Part shown: positions 25,904 through 34,265 of the stretch, piece by piece
How the letters are laid out: each line of letters starts with the position of its first letter
Numbering within the stretch: the stretch's first letter is position 1
Assembly: GCA_036403155.1 (NCBI GenBank)
Contig: DASWRM010000037.1
Span: 62,001-126,000 of the forward strand
DNA length: 64,000 nucleotides
Source of the DNA: Gaiellales bacterium
GTDB taxonomy: Bacteria > Actinomycetota > Thermoleophilia > Gaiellales > JAICJC01
Reading direction: 5' to 3'
Translations under genes and position numbers: made by a program
The notes under the pieces: generated by a model
The model's database searches: none
Told to the model about the DNA's origin: nothing
Seen by the model: only the letters and a program-made list of their open reading frames with translations

Positions 25904-26796
25904 TCGCGTACCGTCGCGCCCGGCATCAACCGGCCCATCGAGACGCCGCCGACGATCACCACCCCGCCCGCCACCTCGAGCGGCGTGATCCTCTCGCCCA
26001 GCAGCACGGCGGCAAACAGCGCGCCGAGGAAGGGCTGCAGGTACATGTAGAGCGTCGCGCGGGACGCGCCGATGGTTCGCAGCGCGCGGAAGTACAGCAG
26101 GTTGGTGACCAGCACGGGGAAGATCGTCGAGTATCCCCAGGAGCCCCACCGCAGGCCGTTCAGCGAGCCCCAGTCCTGGTGCACCGCCTGCGGCAGGCCG
26201 AAGGGCAGCATCATGGCGCCGCCGATCGCGACCATCAGGGCGCTGATCCGAGCCGCCGAGTAGTGCGCGAACAGCGGGCGCAGCATCACCGAGTAGGCGG
26301 CCCAGGTGACCGCCGCCCCGACCGCGAGCAGATCGCCCAGCAGGCTGACGCCCGCCACGCCCGAGCCCCCTTCGATGACGAGCGCGACTCCGGCGACCGA
26401 CACCCCGAGCGCCAGCCAGTGCCGCAGCCGGACGTACTCGTGCCCGGCGAGCGACGCGAACAGCGCGGCAAACGCCGGCGATGAGGCCAGGATCAGGGCG
26501 GTGTTCCCGGCGGTGGTCTCGTCGACCGCGTAGTTGAACGTGAGCTGGTTGCCGACGATGCCGATGGCCGCGGCCGCCACGACCAGCCGCACGTGCTCCC
26601 GGCGCACGCGCAGGCTGCCCTCACGCCACAGGACGAGCGATCCGAACGCCAGTCCTGCGACGCAGAAGCGCGTGGCCGAGAAGGCCAGCGGGCGCCACGC
26701 GCCGTCGAATGCGTACTTCGTCGTCGCGTAGTTGAGGCTCCACAGGATGTTCGCGACGACCAGCATCGCGTCCGCGGAGTCCGGTCTTCGGCGCAC
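25900..26796 (-). CDS. EamA/DMT-family transporter
   Basis: 298 aa, ten hydrophobic segments in two EamA repeats (ILWSLNYATTKYAF in the first; TWAAYSVMLRPLF and LYMYLQPFLGALFAAVLLGE in the second). A metabolite exporter of the RhaT/YdcZ superfamily is likely. The GTG at 26794-26796 follows TACCCT by 6 nt on the minus strand. It heads a two-transporter operon with the MFS gene. Confidence 0.85.
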   Translation of the reverse strand: MRRRPDSADAMLVVANILWSLNYATTKYAFDGAWRPLAFSATRFCVAGLAFGSLVLWREGSLRVRREHVRLVVAAAAIGIVGNQLTFNYAVDETTAGNTALILASSPAFAALFASLAGHEYVRLRHWLALGVSVAGVALVIEGGSGVAGVSLLGDLLAVGAAVTWAAYSVMLRPLFAHYSAARISALMVAIGGAMMLPFGLPQAVHQDWGSLNGLRWGSWGYSTIFPVLVTNLLYFRALRTIGASRATLYMYLQPFLGALFAAVLLGERITPLEVAGGVVIVGGVSMGRLMPGATVRE

Positions 26797-26808
26797 CGCA
26801 GGAGGGTA
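26794..26808 (-). promoter_or_regulatory. -10 box of a leaderless promoter for the EamA/MFS operon
   Basis: On the minus strand TACCCT (26803-26808), 6 nt, then GTG 26794-26796. Confidence 0.5.
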
Positions 26809-26843
26809 CCCGTGGACCTTGATTCGCGGCTCTCCCGAGCGGG

Positions 26844-26857
26844 TACGCTGGCCGCCA
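26844..26857 (+). promoter_or_regulatory. -10 box of a leaderless promoter
   Basis: TACGCT at 26844-26849, 7 nt, then ATG 26857. Confidence 0.5.
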
Positions 26858-27597
26858 TGCGCGCCGCCCATCTTTCCGCCGACGATCTGCTGCCGCTCTG
26901 CGGCACGGCGCAGCGAGCGGTGTCCGAGCTGCGCGGGCTGTCCCCGGCGCCGCGGGTCGAGACGCTCAGCCGGCTGGGCGCGTTCGTGACCGCGCGGATG
27001 ACCGACGCGGCGCTCGCCTACGAGCGCGATACGGCCGGCGAGGAGCACCAGGCCGGGCTGCTCGATGCCGCCGAGGCGCTGGCCTACGCAGACGCGCTCC
27101 AGGACATCGGCGTCGACGGCCGCGGCTACGTGGGCGGCTCGTCCGCGGCCGGCCCTGTCGAGGCGCCGGACGGCGACGAACGCGACGCGCATGCGCGGTT
27201 CGTCGACGCCACCTCCGGCCTCGCCGGTGCCCTCCGCGTCATCGCCGAGCACCTGGACGAGCCGCCCGCGACACGGCCCGTCGAGGCTGCCGAGGACGTG
27301 CTGTTCGACCTCGCCGACGAGGCGCTGGCCCGGCTGCGCGAGGGCACGGCCACGGCGCCGCCCACCGGCCGGGCCGAGCGCGAGGCGGCGATGGTGTGGC
27401 TGTCGTTCTGCGGGCTGGTGCTCGATCGCGCGCTTGCCGCCCAGTCCGCCCTGGAGGGAACGCGCGATGAAGCCGAGATCGCCGAGGCGGTGTGGCGCGT
27501 CCCGCGCCTGCCCCACCTCTACCGGGCGATCGCCGAGCCGGTCGCGGGATCGTCGCGCCTGCTCGACCTGGCCGGGCGTGCAGCCGGCGGCCGCTGA
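26857..27597 (+). CDS. Hypothetical helical protein
   Basis: 246 aa, soluble, Ala/Leu/Glu/Asp-rich and probably mostly helical (LDAAEALAYADALQDIG, RFVDATSGLAGALRVIAEHL). No catalytic motif or family recognised. The ATG is supported by the TACGCT box 7 nt upstream. It is followed by an acetyltransferase with its own promoter. Confidence 0.6.
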   Translation: MRAAHLSADDLLPLCGTAQRAVSELRGLSPAPRVETLSRLGAFVTARMTDAALAYERDTAGEEHQAGLLDAAEALAYADALQDIGVDGRGYVGGSSAAGPVEAPDGDERDAHARFVDATSGLAGALRVIAEHLDEPPATRPVEAAEDVLFDLADEALARLREGTATAPPTGRAEREAAMVWLSFCGLVLDRALAAQSALEGTRDEAEIAEAVWRVPRLPHLYRAIAEPVAGSSRLLDLAGRAAGGR

Positions 27598-27618
27598 CCA
27601 CACGGCGGCTCTCCCTCC

Positions 27619-27631
27619 TATGCTTTCGCGA
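27619..27631 (+). promoter_or_regulatory. -10 box of a leaderless promoter ahead of the leader ORF
   Basis: TATGCT at 27619-27624, 6 nt, then ATG 27631, which opens a 12-codon ORF and not the acetyltransferase gene itself. Confidence 0.5.
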
Positions 27632-27669
27632 TGGCGCTCGACCATCCGATGCGGCTGCGCGTGCGGTGA
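27631..27669 (+). CDS. Leaderless 12-aa leader peptide coupled to the acetyltransferase gene
   Basis: ATG 27631 lies 6 nt after a TATGCT box and opens the frame MALDHPMRLRVR, ending at TGA 27667-27669. That stop overlaps the GTG start of the acetyltransferase (GTGA). Since the acetyltransferase start has no ribosome site, ribosomes that load at the leaderless ATG may reach it by termination-reinitiation. Three of the last five codons are Arg, which might allow attenuation; this is inference. Confidence 0.4.
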   Translation: MALDHPMRLRVR

Positions 27670-28202
27670 GAGCGCCGGACCCCCCGCTGACCGACGAGCG
27701 GGTCTCCCTGCGGGCGTGGACGCCGGGCGACGTCGCGGACATCGTCCGCTGCTGCAACGACCCGCTGATCGCGAGGTACGTCGCGGTCCTCCCGGTGCCC
27801 TACACCGACGAGGACGCGCGCGCGTACATCGCCCAGAACGATCCCCGGAAGCTCGACCTGGCGATCACCGACGCGGACGGCGGGCGCATGCTGGGCGCCG
27901 TCGGCGTCGGGCGACGGCACGAGGACCCGGCGGTGGCCGAGATCGGCTACTGGCTCGGCGCGGACGCACGCGGCCGCGGCGCCGCGACGTGCGCGCTGCA
28001 CCTGCTCTCGGCGTGGGTGCTGCGCGAGCTGCCGGTCGCACGCCTGCAGCTGACCACGGACGCCGAGAACGAGGCATCGCAGCGCGTCGCGATCCGTGCC
28101 GGGTTCACACGCGAGGGGCTGCTGCGCGCCTGGTACGACCGGCGCGGCGAGCGCCGCGACGCGGTCATGTTCTCGCTGCTTCCCGGGGATCCGCAGGCGT
28201 GA
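27666..28202 (+). CDS. GNAT acetyltransferase, RimJ/RimL type
   Basis: 178 aa. It opens LTDERVSLRAWTPGDVADI, typical of the RimJ/RimL branch; the acetyl-CoA binding region reads IGYWLGADARGRGAATCAL and is followed by LTTDAENEASQRVAIRAGF. It should acetylate a protein N-terminus or small amine. The GTG at 27666 overlaps the stop of a 12-codon leader ORF. The next gene overlaps by 4 nt. Confidence 0.85.
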   Translation: MRAPDPPLTDERVSLRAWTPGDVADIVRCCNDPLIARYVAVLPVPYTDEDARAYIAQNDPRKLDLAITDADGGRMLGAVGVGRRHEDPAVAEIGYWLGADARGRGAATCALHLLSAWVLRELPVARLQLTTDAENEASQRVAIRAGFTREGLLRAWYDRRGERRDAVMFSLLPGDPQA

Positions 28203-28942
28203 TCCTGCGGCCCCACCCGGACGGGACGCTACTGATCGGCCAGCCGGCGCACGCCCTGCTGTCCGGACGCATGGCCGACGAGTGGGCCTGGCCGTACCAG
28301 CCGCGCGACGACGTCCGCCTGGCCGCGCTCCAGCACGACATCGGGATGGCTGCCTGGGACGCTGCGCCCGTGCTCGACCCTGAGCGCGGCCTCCCCTACT
28401 CCTTCACCTCGATGCCGCGCGAGACGCACGTCCGGCTGTGGAGCCAGGCGGCGCGGCTGGTGGTGGCGCAGAGCCCGTACGCCGCCCTGCTCGTGTCGCT
28501 CCACGGCACCGGGCTGTACGAGCGCTACGTCCCGAAGGAGCAGCACGCCGTCGAGCCGGTACGAGGCTACCTGGACGCGGAGCGCGGGTTCCAGGATCGG
28601 ATCGTGGCCGCGCTCGGCGCGGATCGCGACGAGGTCGACCGAAACACGGCGCTGCTTCGCTGCTGGGACTGGCTGTCGCTGTTCGCGTGCACGGCCTCCG
28701 CGGACGACGGATCGCTCGACGGCGTGCCGTCCGCCGGCGGGACGTCGACGCTGCGGGCGCACATGCCCGGCGGCGATCCGGCAGCGGTGACCGTGAACCC
28801 GTGGCCGTTCCTGCCGGACGAGGTCACGGTGGAGCTGCGGGGCCGGCTCCTCGCGCGCCCATGCGACTCGCAGGCTGCACTCGAGCAGGCGCTGGCGGCG
28901 GCGCCGATCGAGGCGATCAGCGTGACGCTGCGGCCGGCGTGA
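28199..28942 (+). CDS. DUF3891-family protein (HD-like metal motif)
   Basis: 247 aa. The start ILRPHPDGTLLIGQPAHALL and the block VRLAALQHDIGMAAWD, with an HD pair, match the uncharacterised DUF3891 family. MPRETHVRLWSQAARL, SLHGTGLYERY and DRNTALLRCWDWLSLF follow. A metal-dependent hydrolase-like role is possible, unproven. GTG at 28199 is coupled to the acetyltransferase (GTGA). Its 3' end overlaps the opposite GH4 gene by 26 nt. Confidence 0.75.
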   Translation: MILRPHPDGTLLIGQPAHALLSGRMADEWAWPYQPRDDVRLAALQHDIGMAAWDAAPVLDPERGLPYSFTSMPRETHVRLWSQAARLVVAQSPYAALLVSLHGTGLYERYVPKEQHAVEPVRGYLDAERGFQDRIVAALGADRDEVDRNTALLRCWDWLSLFACTASADDGSLDGVPSAGGTSTLRAHMPGGDPAAVTVNPWPFLPDEVTVELRGRLLARPCDSQAALEQALAAAPIEAISVTLRPA

Positions 28943-30191
28943 GCAGCCGGTCGAGCATCGCCTCCGCCGCCGAGACGTCGTTGACCAGGGGGTGCGCCAT
29001 CAGCGCGCGGAGCGCCAGCATGCGGTCACCCGTGACCACGGCCTCCGACGCGAGCCGCGCGTGGGCGGTCAGCTGCCGCACGAGGCCGGCGACCTGCTCG
29101 GGCATCGGCCCCATCGCGTGCCGCTCCACCTCGCGCCCGCGGACGGTGCACGGGACCTCGACGATCGCGTCGTCCGGCAGCCCGTCGATCGCCCCCCGGT
29201 TCTCGACGTTCAGCACGAAGCGGTGCGGCTCTCCCGAGAGCACGGCCGCCATCATGCCGACCGCGAAGTCGCCGTGCTCGGCGCTGAACCTCCCGCCCAG
29301 CGGCCGGGGGTCGTCGCTGTCCGCCTGCTCCCGGTAGCTCTCCAGGATCGGGGGCAGCGAGTCCATGATCTCCTGAGCGCGCGTCCTGCCCGACCGGCGG
29401 TAGCGCTCGAGCATCTCGTCGTGCATGGCGTAGTAGCCGAGATACCGGCTGCAGACCATCCCGTAGAGCGGGAACAGGCGCACGACCGGCACCCAGTAGT
29501 CGTCGTCCACGTCGGCCGGGTCGAGGGCGCCCAGGATCTCGCCGACCAGCTCGGTCACGTCCTCGCCGCGGACGCGGACGGCGCGCGTCCAGGTGAGATG
29601 GTTCGTCCCCCAGATGTCCGTCTCGATCTCGTCCGGGTCGGCCCCGATCAGGCCCGCGATGAAGCTGATCTCGCCGCGGTGCTGGTCGCAGAGGCCGATC
29701 GCGTCGACCCCGCCGTGGCGGACGAGCGCATCGGTGACCAGCTGCACGGGATTGGTGTAGTTCAGCAGCATCGCCCCCGGGGCGGCCGAACGGCGCATCG
29801 TCTCGGCGATCTCGAGCACCGCGGGGATCGAGCGCAGCGCCATCGCAAACCCGCCCGGGCCGGTCGTCTCCTGGCCGACGATCCCGTACTCCGGCGGAAT
29901 CGACTCGTCACGGTGCCGCGCCTCGAAGCCACCCGGCCGGAACGTCGTCAGGACGAAGTCCGCACCCTCGACCGCGCGCTCGAGGTCACCGGTCGCCTCC
30001 ACGGCGAGCGGCTGCGACGAGCGTGCGCGGAGGATCGAGCGGGTGAGGCGCTCCTGCACGTCGAGCGATTCGCTGTTGATGTCGTGCAGGACGAGCGTGG
30101 CGTCGGAGAAGCGCTCGGCCTCGCGGGCGAAGCTGAACGCCAGCCCGGGCATGTACGCCGAGCCACCCCCGATGATGGCGATCCGGGTCAC
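28917..30191 (-). CDS. Glycoside hydrolase family 4 enzyme, unusual CDQH signature
   Basis: 424 aa. The NAD-binding start ITRIAIIGGGSAYMPG-like glycine motif, FRPGGFEARHRDE, GQETTGPGGFAMALRSIP, and the Mn2+-site Cys and His (GLCDQHRGE, GTNHLTW) identify GH4, whose members cleave glycosides by an NAD/Mn-dependent redox mechanism. The four-residue signature after Gly-Leu reads CDQH and not CNIP (6-phospho-beta-glucosidases), CHS (alpha-glucosidase/galactosidase) or CDMP (6-phospho-alpha-glucosidase), so specificity is open. GTG at 30189-30191 follows TACGAT by 6 nt. It is outside the main sugar island. Confidence 0.85.
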   Translation of the reverse strand: MTRIAIIGGGSAYMPGLAFSFAREAERFSDATLVLHDINSESLDVQERLTRSILRARSSQPLAVEATGDLERAVEGADFVLTTFRPGGFEARHRDESIPPEYGIVGQETTGPGGFAMALRSIPAVLEIAETMRRSAAPGAMLLNYTNPVQLVTDALVRHGGVDAIGLCDQHRGEISFIAGLIGADPDEIETDIWGTNHLTWTRAVRVRGEDVTELVGEILGALDPADVDDDYWVPVVRLFPLYGMVCSRYLGYYAMHDEMLERYRRSGRTRAQEIMDSLPPILESYREQADSDDPRPLGGRFSAEHGDFAVGMMAAVLSGEPHRFVLNVENRGAIDGLPDDAIVEVPCTVRGREVERHAMGPMPEQVAGLVRQLTAHARLASEAVVTGDRMLALRALMAHPLVNDVSAAEAMLDRLLTPAAASR

Positions 30192-30203
30192 AGCCACATC
30201 GTA
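30189..30203 (-). promoter_or_regulatory. -10 box of a leaderless promoter for the GH4 gene
   Basis: On the minus strand TACGAT (30198-30203), 6 nt, then GTG 30189-30191. Confidence 0.5.
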
Positions 30204-30250
30204 GACCGACGTGGATCCACGGGAACGGGCGCTGGTGGAACAATCGGGCG

Positions 30251-31051
30251 GTGAAGCACCAGCTGCCCGTCCCCCACCCGTACGACTTCGAGCGGTCGAC
30301 GTTCCGCTTCCGGCTGTTCGGCGACGACCTCGCAAGCCGCTGGCAGCGCGGCGGCCTGCATCGCGTGCTCTCCTCGGGCCTGCCCGTCCGGATCGAAGCT
30401 GACGGCCTCATCGCATACGGCCGGTACACCGAGGCCGACGAGCAGGAGGTGCGCCACCTGCTCGGCGGCGCGTTCGACCTGGAAGCATTCGCGCGCAGAC
30501 ATCCCGAGCTGGCCGCCCGCGCCCCCGGCTTTCGGCCGCCCCTGCTGGCCGATCCGTTCGAGATGCTGGTCACCTCGGTGACCGCGCAGCAGATCTCGCT
30601 GCGCGCGGCCGCCGTCATGCGCGGCCTTGTCGTCCGCCGGTTCGGGGAGCCCGTCCGCCACGACGGCGTGGAATGGTGGCGATTCCCGCGGCCGGAGGAC
30701 GTCCGCGGCGCGGATCTCACGGGCCTCAAGCTGTCGCGCATGAAGATGCGGACGATCGCGGCGCTCGCGGAGGCCGACCTCGACGTCCACCGGCTGGACG
30801 ACGACGCGGTGATCGCGCGCCTGACGGAGCTGCCCGGCGTGGGACGCTGGACGGCGGAGTGGTTCCTGGCCCGGTGTCTCGGCCGGCCGGCGGTCGTTGC
30901 GGCCGGCGACCTGGGCGTCCGCAAAGCGGTGGCCGCCTGGTTCTCGGGAGGCCCCATCTGGCCGGAGCAGCGGGTGCGAGAGGCGATGGCGCCCTTCGGC
31001 GAGCACACGAATCTTGCGGTGCACCACATGCTCACCCCGGCGGGCGGCTGA
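30251..31051 (+). CDS. AlkA-like DNA-3-methyladenine glycosylase (HhH-GPD)
   Basis: 266 aa. The helix-hairpin-helix LTELPGVGRWTAEWFLARCL and the catalytic Asp in VVAAGDLGVRKAV are in the right order, and LVTSVTAQQISLRAAA is typical of the superfamily. It excises alkylated bases. The N-terminal 90 residues form the AlkA-type beta domain (YDFERSTFRFRLFG). GTG start at 30251; an AACAAT box ends 6 nt upstream. It stands alone, divergent from the GH4 gene. Confidence 0.88.
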   Translation: MKHQLPVPHPYDFERSTFRFRLFGDDLASRWQRGGLHRVLSSGLPVRIEADGLIAYGRYTEADEQEVRHLLGGAFDLEAFARRHPELAARAPGFRPPLLADPFEMLVTSVTAQQISLRAAAVMRGLVVRRFGEPVRHDGVEWWRFPRPEDVRGADLTGLKLSRMKMRTIAALAEADLDVHRLDDDAVIARLTELPGVGRWTAEWFLARCLGRPAVVAAGDLGVRKAVAAWFSGGPIWPEQRVREAMAPFGEHTNLAVHHMLTPAGG

Positions 31052-31082
31052 GCGGCTCGTTCACTACTCCGCCACGGTGCTG

Positions 31083-31118
31083 TAGCATCCCGGCTCACCG
31101 GGCAAGGCTTCAGCCCGG
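31083..31118 (+). promoter_or_regulatory. -10 box and 5' leader hairpin of the LCP-like gene
   Basis: TAGCAT at 31083-31088 is a plausible -10 box. The roughly 50-nt leader holds CCGGGC (31098-31103) and GCCCGG (31113-31118) around a 9-nt loop. It differs from the leaderless units around it; I could not match it to a known riboswitch. Confidence 0.35.
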
Positions 31119-31144
31119 AGAGCAGTCCGATGGGGGTCGGGTAG

Positions 31145-32341
31145 ATGAGAGGGGACAACCGCCTGCAGGCCAGGCTGGTTCAGGTGTCGGCGATCATGCT
31201 GGTCGCCGGGCTCGCCCTTGCCGCCGGCGTCCTGGCATGGATCGGTGTGGAGCTCAGGCACCTCTCCGGTGACATCTCGCAGTCCCGATCCCGCCTGCCC
31301 GCAACCGTGAGCGTCGTGCTGCCGAAGAACACGAACGTCCTCTCAGAGCCACAGGTGACCCTCGTCCGCTACACCAGGGGCGTGTCACGCGGCGCGGCCG
31401 TCCTGTTCGCAACCGTCCCCGACCGGCACCTGGCCTCCTTCCTCGTGCTGCCCCCGAGCACGGTCGTTGGCGGCTCGGAGCTGGGCTCCCTGCCGGTTCC
31501 CGGCGCCATCGCAGCGCTCCGCGCGGAGCGCATCCCGGTGACGCACGTGGCGCTGATCGACCCTGACAGGGTGCCGTCGCTGGTCGACGAGGTCGGCGGC
31601 GTGGACGTCGTCAACCGCATCCCCTTCGCCGTGCAGGACAGCGACGGTCATACCGTCGACTTCCCCTCGGGCGTGATCCACATGGACGGCCGCAAGGCGG
31701 GCCTGTACGTGCAGGCTGCCACGACGCAGGAGCCGCTCGAGAGCGCCAGCTCGGCGCTGCTGTCCGCGCTGGTGCACGAGCTGCTGCAGCCGACCGGGTT
31801 CGACCAGGTGCAGTCGGTGGGGTCGGCATTCGCCGGGGCGGCGTCGACCGATCTGAAGCCGGCGGACGTGCTCGGCCTCGTCGACCTGCGCCTTCGCGGC
31901 GGAAGCGCCGTCCAGTGCCGGTTGCCGCGAAAGACCGAGCTCGCGTCGGCGACCGCCGCGATCGACGCGGCGCTGGGGACGTCGACCCGGATCGTGCGGC
32001 CCTGTCACCGTCGACCGCTCGACTCGACGGGACCCACGCCGCCGGTCGCGGTCGTGCGGGTCGTCCAGCACTACGGCTGGCGGCTGTTCATCGGGTCGGC
32101 GGCCGCCCTCGGCATGCTCGCTACGCTGGTCGCCGTGCTGCTGGCCGCACGCTGGCCGCGCGCGCGATCCCCGCGCCAGAGCGCGTGGCCGCCGCTCGCC
32201 CCCCCGGCGAGCGACTCTGCAGACATCGTCTGGTCGGGTGGGCCGCTGCGCGGCGAGGCCGAGGCGCCGGAGGCGGGGGCGCCTGAGCCCGAGGCCGAGG
32301 CGTCCGAGCAGCCCGAGCCGCAGCGCCAGACACCCGGCTGA
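31145..32341 (+). CDS. Membrane protein related to LytR-CpsA-Psr (LCP) proteins
   Basis: 398 aa. A membrane helix near residues 13-35 is followed by an extracellular part, a second helix near 315-338 and a cytoplasmic Pro/Glu-rich tail. SLVDEVGGVDVVNRIP and FPSGVIHMDGRKAGLYV match the core of LCP glycopolymer transferases. The usual SIPRDT block reads VLPPST, lacking the Arg/Asp that bind polyprenyl phosphate, so catalysis is doubtful. The extra C-terminal helix and tail are unusual for the family. No ribosome site is evident before ATG 31145. Confidence 0.6.
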   Translation: MRGDNRLQARLVQVSAIMLVAGLALAAGVLAWIGVELRHLSGDISQSRSRLPATVSVVLPKNTNVLSEPQVTLVRYTRGVSRGAAVLFATVPDRHLASFLVLPPSTVVGGSELGSLPVPGAIAALRAERIPVTHVALIDPDRVPSLVDEVGGVDVVNRIPFAVQDSDGHTVDFPSGVIHMDGRKAGLYVQAATTQEPLESASSALLSALVHELLQPTGFDQVQSVGSAFAGAASTDLKPADVLGLVDLRLRGGSAVQCRLPRKTELASATAAIDAALGTSTRIVRPCHRRPLDSTGPTPPVAVVRVVQHYGWRLFIGSAAALGMLATLVAVLLAARWPRARSPRQSAWPPLAPPASDSADIVWSGGPLRGEAEAPEAGAPEPEAEASEQPEPQRQTPG

Positions 32342-32359
32342 CCGGCCGATCGAGCGGCA

Positions 32360-33322
32360 TCAGCGGAACGCGTTGAGCAGACTGCGGGTGATCCTGTCGT
32401 GCACCTCGGATGCCGGCCGGTCGCCGAGCTGCTCGAGTGCCGTCAGCAACGCGCCGGCGACCGGGGGCGCCTCGAGGCGCGTCAGCAGCGCGGAGGGGAC
32501 CCGCTGCGATATGGCCCTCTCGAGCAGATCGCTCGCGCCATGGAACAGCCCGCCCGCCAGCACCAGCTCATAGGGCTCCCCGTCCATGCCGAGGTTGCGG
32601 GCGACGGTTGCGGCCGCGCACCCCAGCTCCTCCCCGGCCCACTCGACGATCCCGGCGGCCACGCGGTCACCCCGGGCGGCATGCGCGAGGACGACCGGTG
32701 CGGCATTGATCTCCGGCTCACCGCCGCGGCTGTACTCCTCGAGCAGCTGCGGCACGCTCGATGCGCCGCGCAGCTCGCAGAGGCCCTCGCTCAGCGTGGT
32801 CGCCGGGCCCCGCCCGGTGAACGCGCGCGCGACGGCGCGCAGCGCGCGCTCTGACACGTCCGACGCGCTGCCCTCGTCGCCGAGCACGCGGCCCAGCCCG
32901 AGCGTGCGCGATGTCCTGCCGTCGCGGCTGCGACCCGCCGCGACCGTGCCCGTCCCCGCGATGACGACGACGCCCCACGGCGCGGTGACGCCCGCGCGGA
33001 GTGCGATGAAGGAGTCGTTCACAAGCCGCGGGTGGCACCCGAGCTGGAGCGGCTCGAACGCCGACTCGAGCCTGCTGATGTCCGACGGCCAGTCAACCCC
33101 GGCCAGTCCGAACACCGCCGCCCGAAGATCGGCCCGGCGGACATCGGTCCCCGCCAGGGCGCGGTCGATCGCGTCGCCGACGCTGTCGCAGGCGCCGCGG
33201 AGTCCGACGGTCTCCCAGTTCGCGGGGCCCGCCGTGCCCCAGCCGATCAGCGCACCGGACGTGTCGCACACCGCCGCGTGCGTCTTGGACCCTCCGCCGT
33301 CGACGCCGAGCACGACCGTCAT
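32360..33322 (-). CDS. BadF/BadG-type ATPase, N-acetylglucosamine kinase-like
   Basis: 320 aa. The actin-fold phosphate loops are VVLGVDGGGSKTHAAVCD near the start, VVVIAGTGTVAAGR near 115-130, GRVLGDEGSAS and LVLAGGLFHGA. This pattern is shared by eukaryotic-type GlcNAc kinase and bacterial BadF-like kinases. In this operon it most likely phosphorylates the imported sugar. ATG 33320-33322 overlaps the oxidoreductase stop (ATGA). It is the last gene of the minus-strand sugar operon. Confidence 0.82.
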   Translation of the reverse strand: MTVVLGVDGGGSKTHAAVCDTSGALIGWGTAGPANWETVGLRGACDSVGDAIDRALAGTDVRRADLRAAVFGLAGVDWPSDISRLESAFEPLQLGCHPRLVNDSFIALRAGVTAPWGVVVIAGTGTVAAGRSRDGRTSRTLGLGRVLGDEGSASDVSERALRAVARAFTGRGPATTLSEGLCELRGASSVPQLLEEYSRGGEPEINAAPVVLAHAARGDRVAAGIVEWAGEELGCAAATVARNLGMDGEPYELVLAGGLFHGASDLLERAISQRVPSALLTRLEAPPVAGALLTALEQLGDRPASEVHDRITRSLLNAFR

Positions 33323-34257
33323 CGCAACCCCGCCGACCGGTATGCCTGCTCGACCACGTCCATCACCACGGCGCCATCCTCCCCGCTCGGCCGCGGCTGC
33401 CTGCCCTCGCGGACGGCGTCGATGAACTCGGCCATCTGGGCCGTGTACATCGGCTGCGTGCAGTGCTCATAGCCCTCCGGCTCCTCGGTGAAGTCCCAGA
33501 TGCGGGCGTACCCGCCGGTCCCGTAGACCTCGGTTTCGGCCTCGAGCCCCCCGCGATGGGGATGCCACCAGCCCGACTCGACAAGCGAGCTGGCGCCGTC
33601 CGACCACCGGATCAGGAGGATGCCGTCGTCGTCCACGAGGTAGTCGCCGTAGCGCGTGCCGATGGTCGCGCAGACCCGCTGTGGCGCCGGATCGCCGAGC
33701 AGGAACCGTGCCGTGTCGATCGCATGCACCCCCATGTCGAGCAGCGCCCCACCGCCCGCGAGGTCCGGGTCCACGAACCAGCCCGACGGCCCCCACCCGG
33801 CGTGCACGCCGTACCCGCGCGTCTTCGTCACCTCGCCCAGCGCCCCGGACTCGATCTTGTCGCGCAGCCGGCGCACGTCGGCATGGAACCGCCAGCAGTG
33901 GGCGACCATCAGCAGCGCGCCGCCTTCGTCCGCCGCGGCGTTCATCGCCTCGGCCTCTGTCAGCGTGCGCGCCATCGGCTTCTCGACGAGCACGTGCTTG
34001 CCGGCGCGCAGGCAGGCGATCGCCTGCGGCGCGTGCAGCGCATTCGGCGTGCCGATCACGACCGCGTCGATCGACGGGTCGGCCGCGAGCTGCTCCCAGT
34101 CGATCGTCGTGCGCGGGATGCCATGACGCCGTGCGAGCGCGGCCAGCGACGGCTCGCGCCAGCTCGCGGCCGCGACCAGCTCCCCGCGCGGGTGCTCGAG
34201 CACCGCACGGGCGTGGAAGTCCATGATCCACCCGGATCCGAGCAGGCCGACCCGCAC
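33319..34257 (-). CDS. Gfo/Idh/MocA-family NAD(P)-dependent oxidoreductase
   Basis: 312 aa. The Rossmann start RVGLLGSGWIMDFHARAV, VVIGTPNALHAPQAI and the catalytic-lysine motif HVLVEKPMART define the family; GGGALLDMGVHAIDTARFL holds the second active-site region. Substrates are sugars, sugar acids or inositols. It lies between the permease and the kinase and starts at GTG 34255-34257, 8 bp after the permease stop. With the aminotransferase at 38.9 kb it could interconvert keto and amino forms of the substrate (inference). Confidence 0.88.
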   Translation of the reverse strand: MRVGLLGSGWIMDFHARAVLEHPRGELVAAASWREPSLAALARRHGIPRTTIDWEQLAADPSIDAVVIGTPNALHAPQAIACLRAGKHVLVEKPMARTLTEAEAMNAAADEGGALLMVAHCWRFHADVRRLRDKIESGALGEVTKTRGYGVHAGWGPSGWFVDPDLAGGGALLDMGVHAIDTARFLLGDPAPQRVCATIGTRYGDYLVDDDGILLIRWSDGASSLVESGWWHPHRGGLEAETEVYGTGGYARIWDFTEEPEGYEHCTQPMYTAQMAEFIDAVREGRQPRPSGEDGAVVMDVVEQAYRSAGLR

Positions 34258-34265
34258 CGCGGTCG

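Noticed and set aside
31089-31144. Leader of the LCP-like gene as a cyclic-di-GMP or glycine riboswitch
   Set aside because: GGGCAAGG and GGAGAG recall parts of these consensus sequences but the paired elements and conserved core strings are missing.
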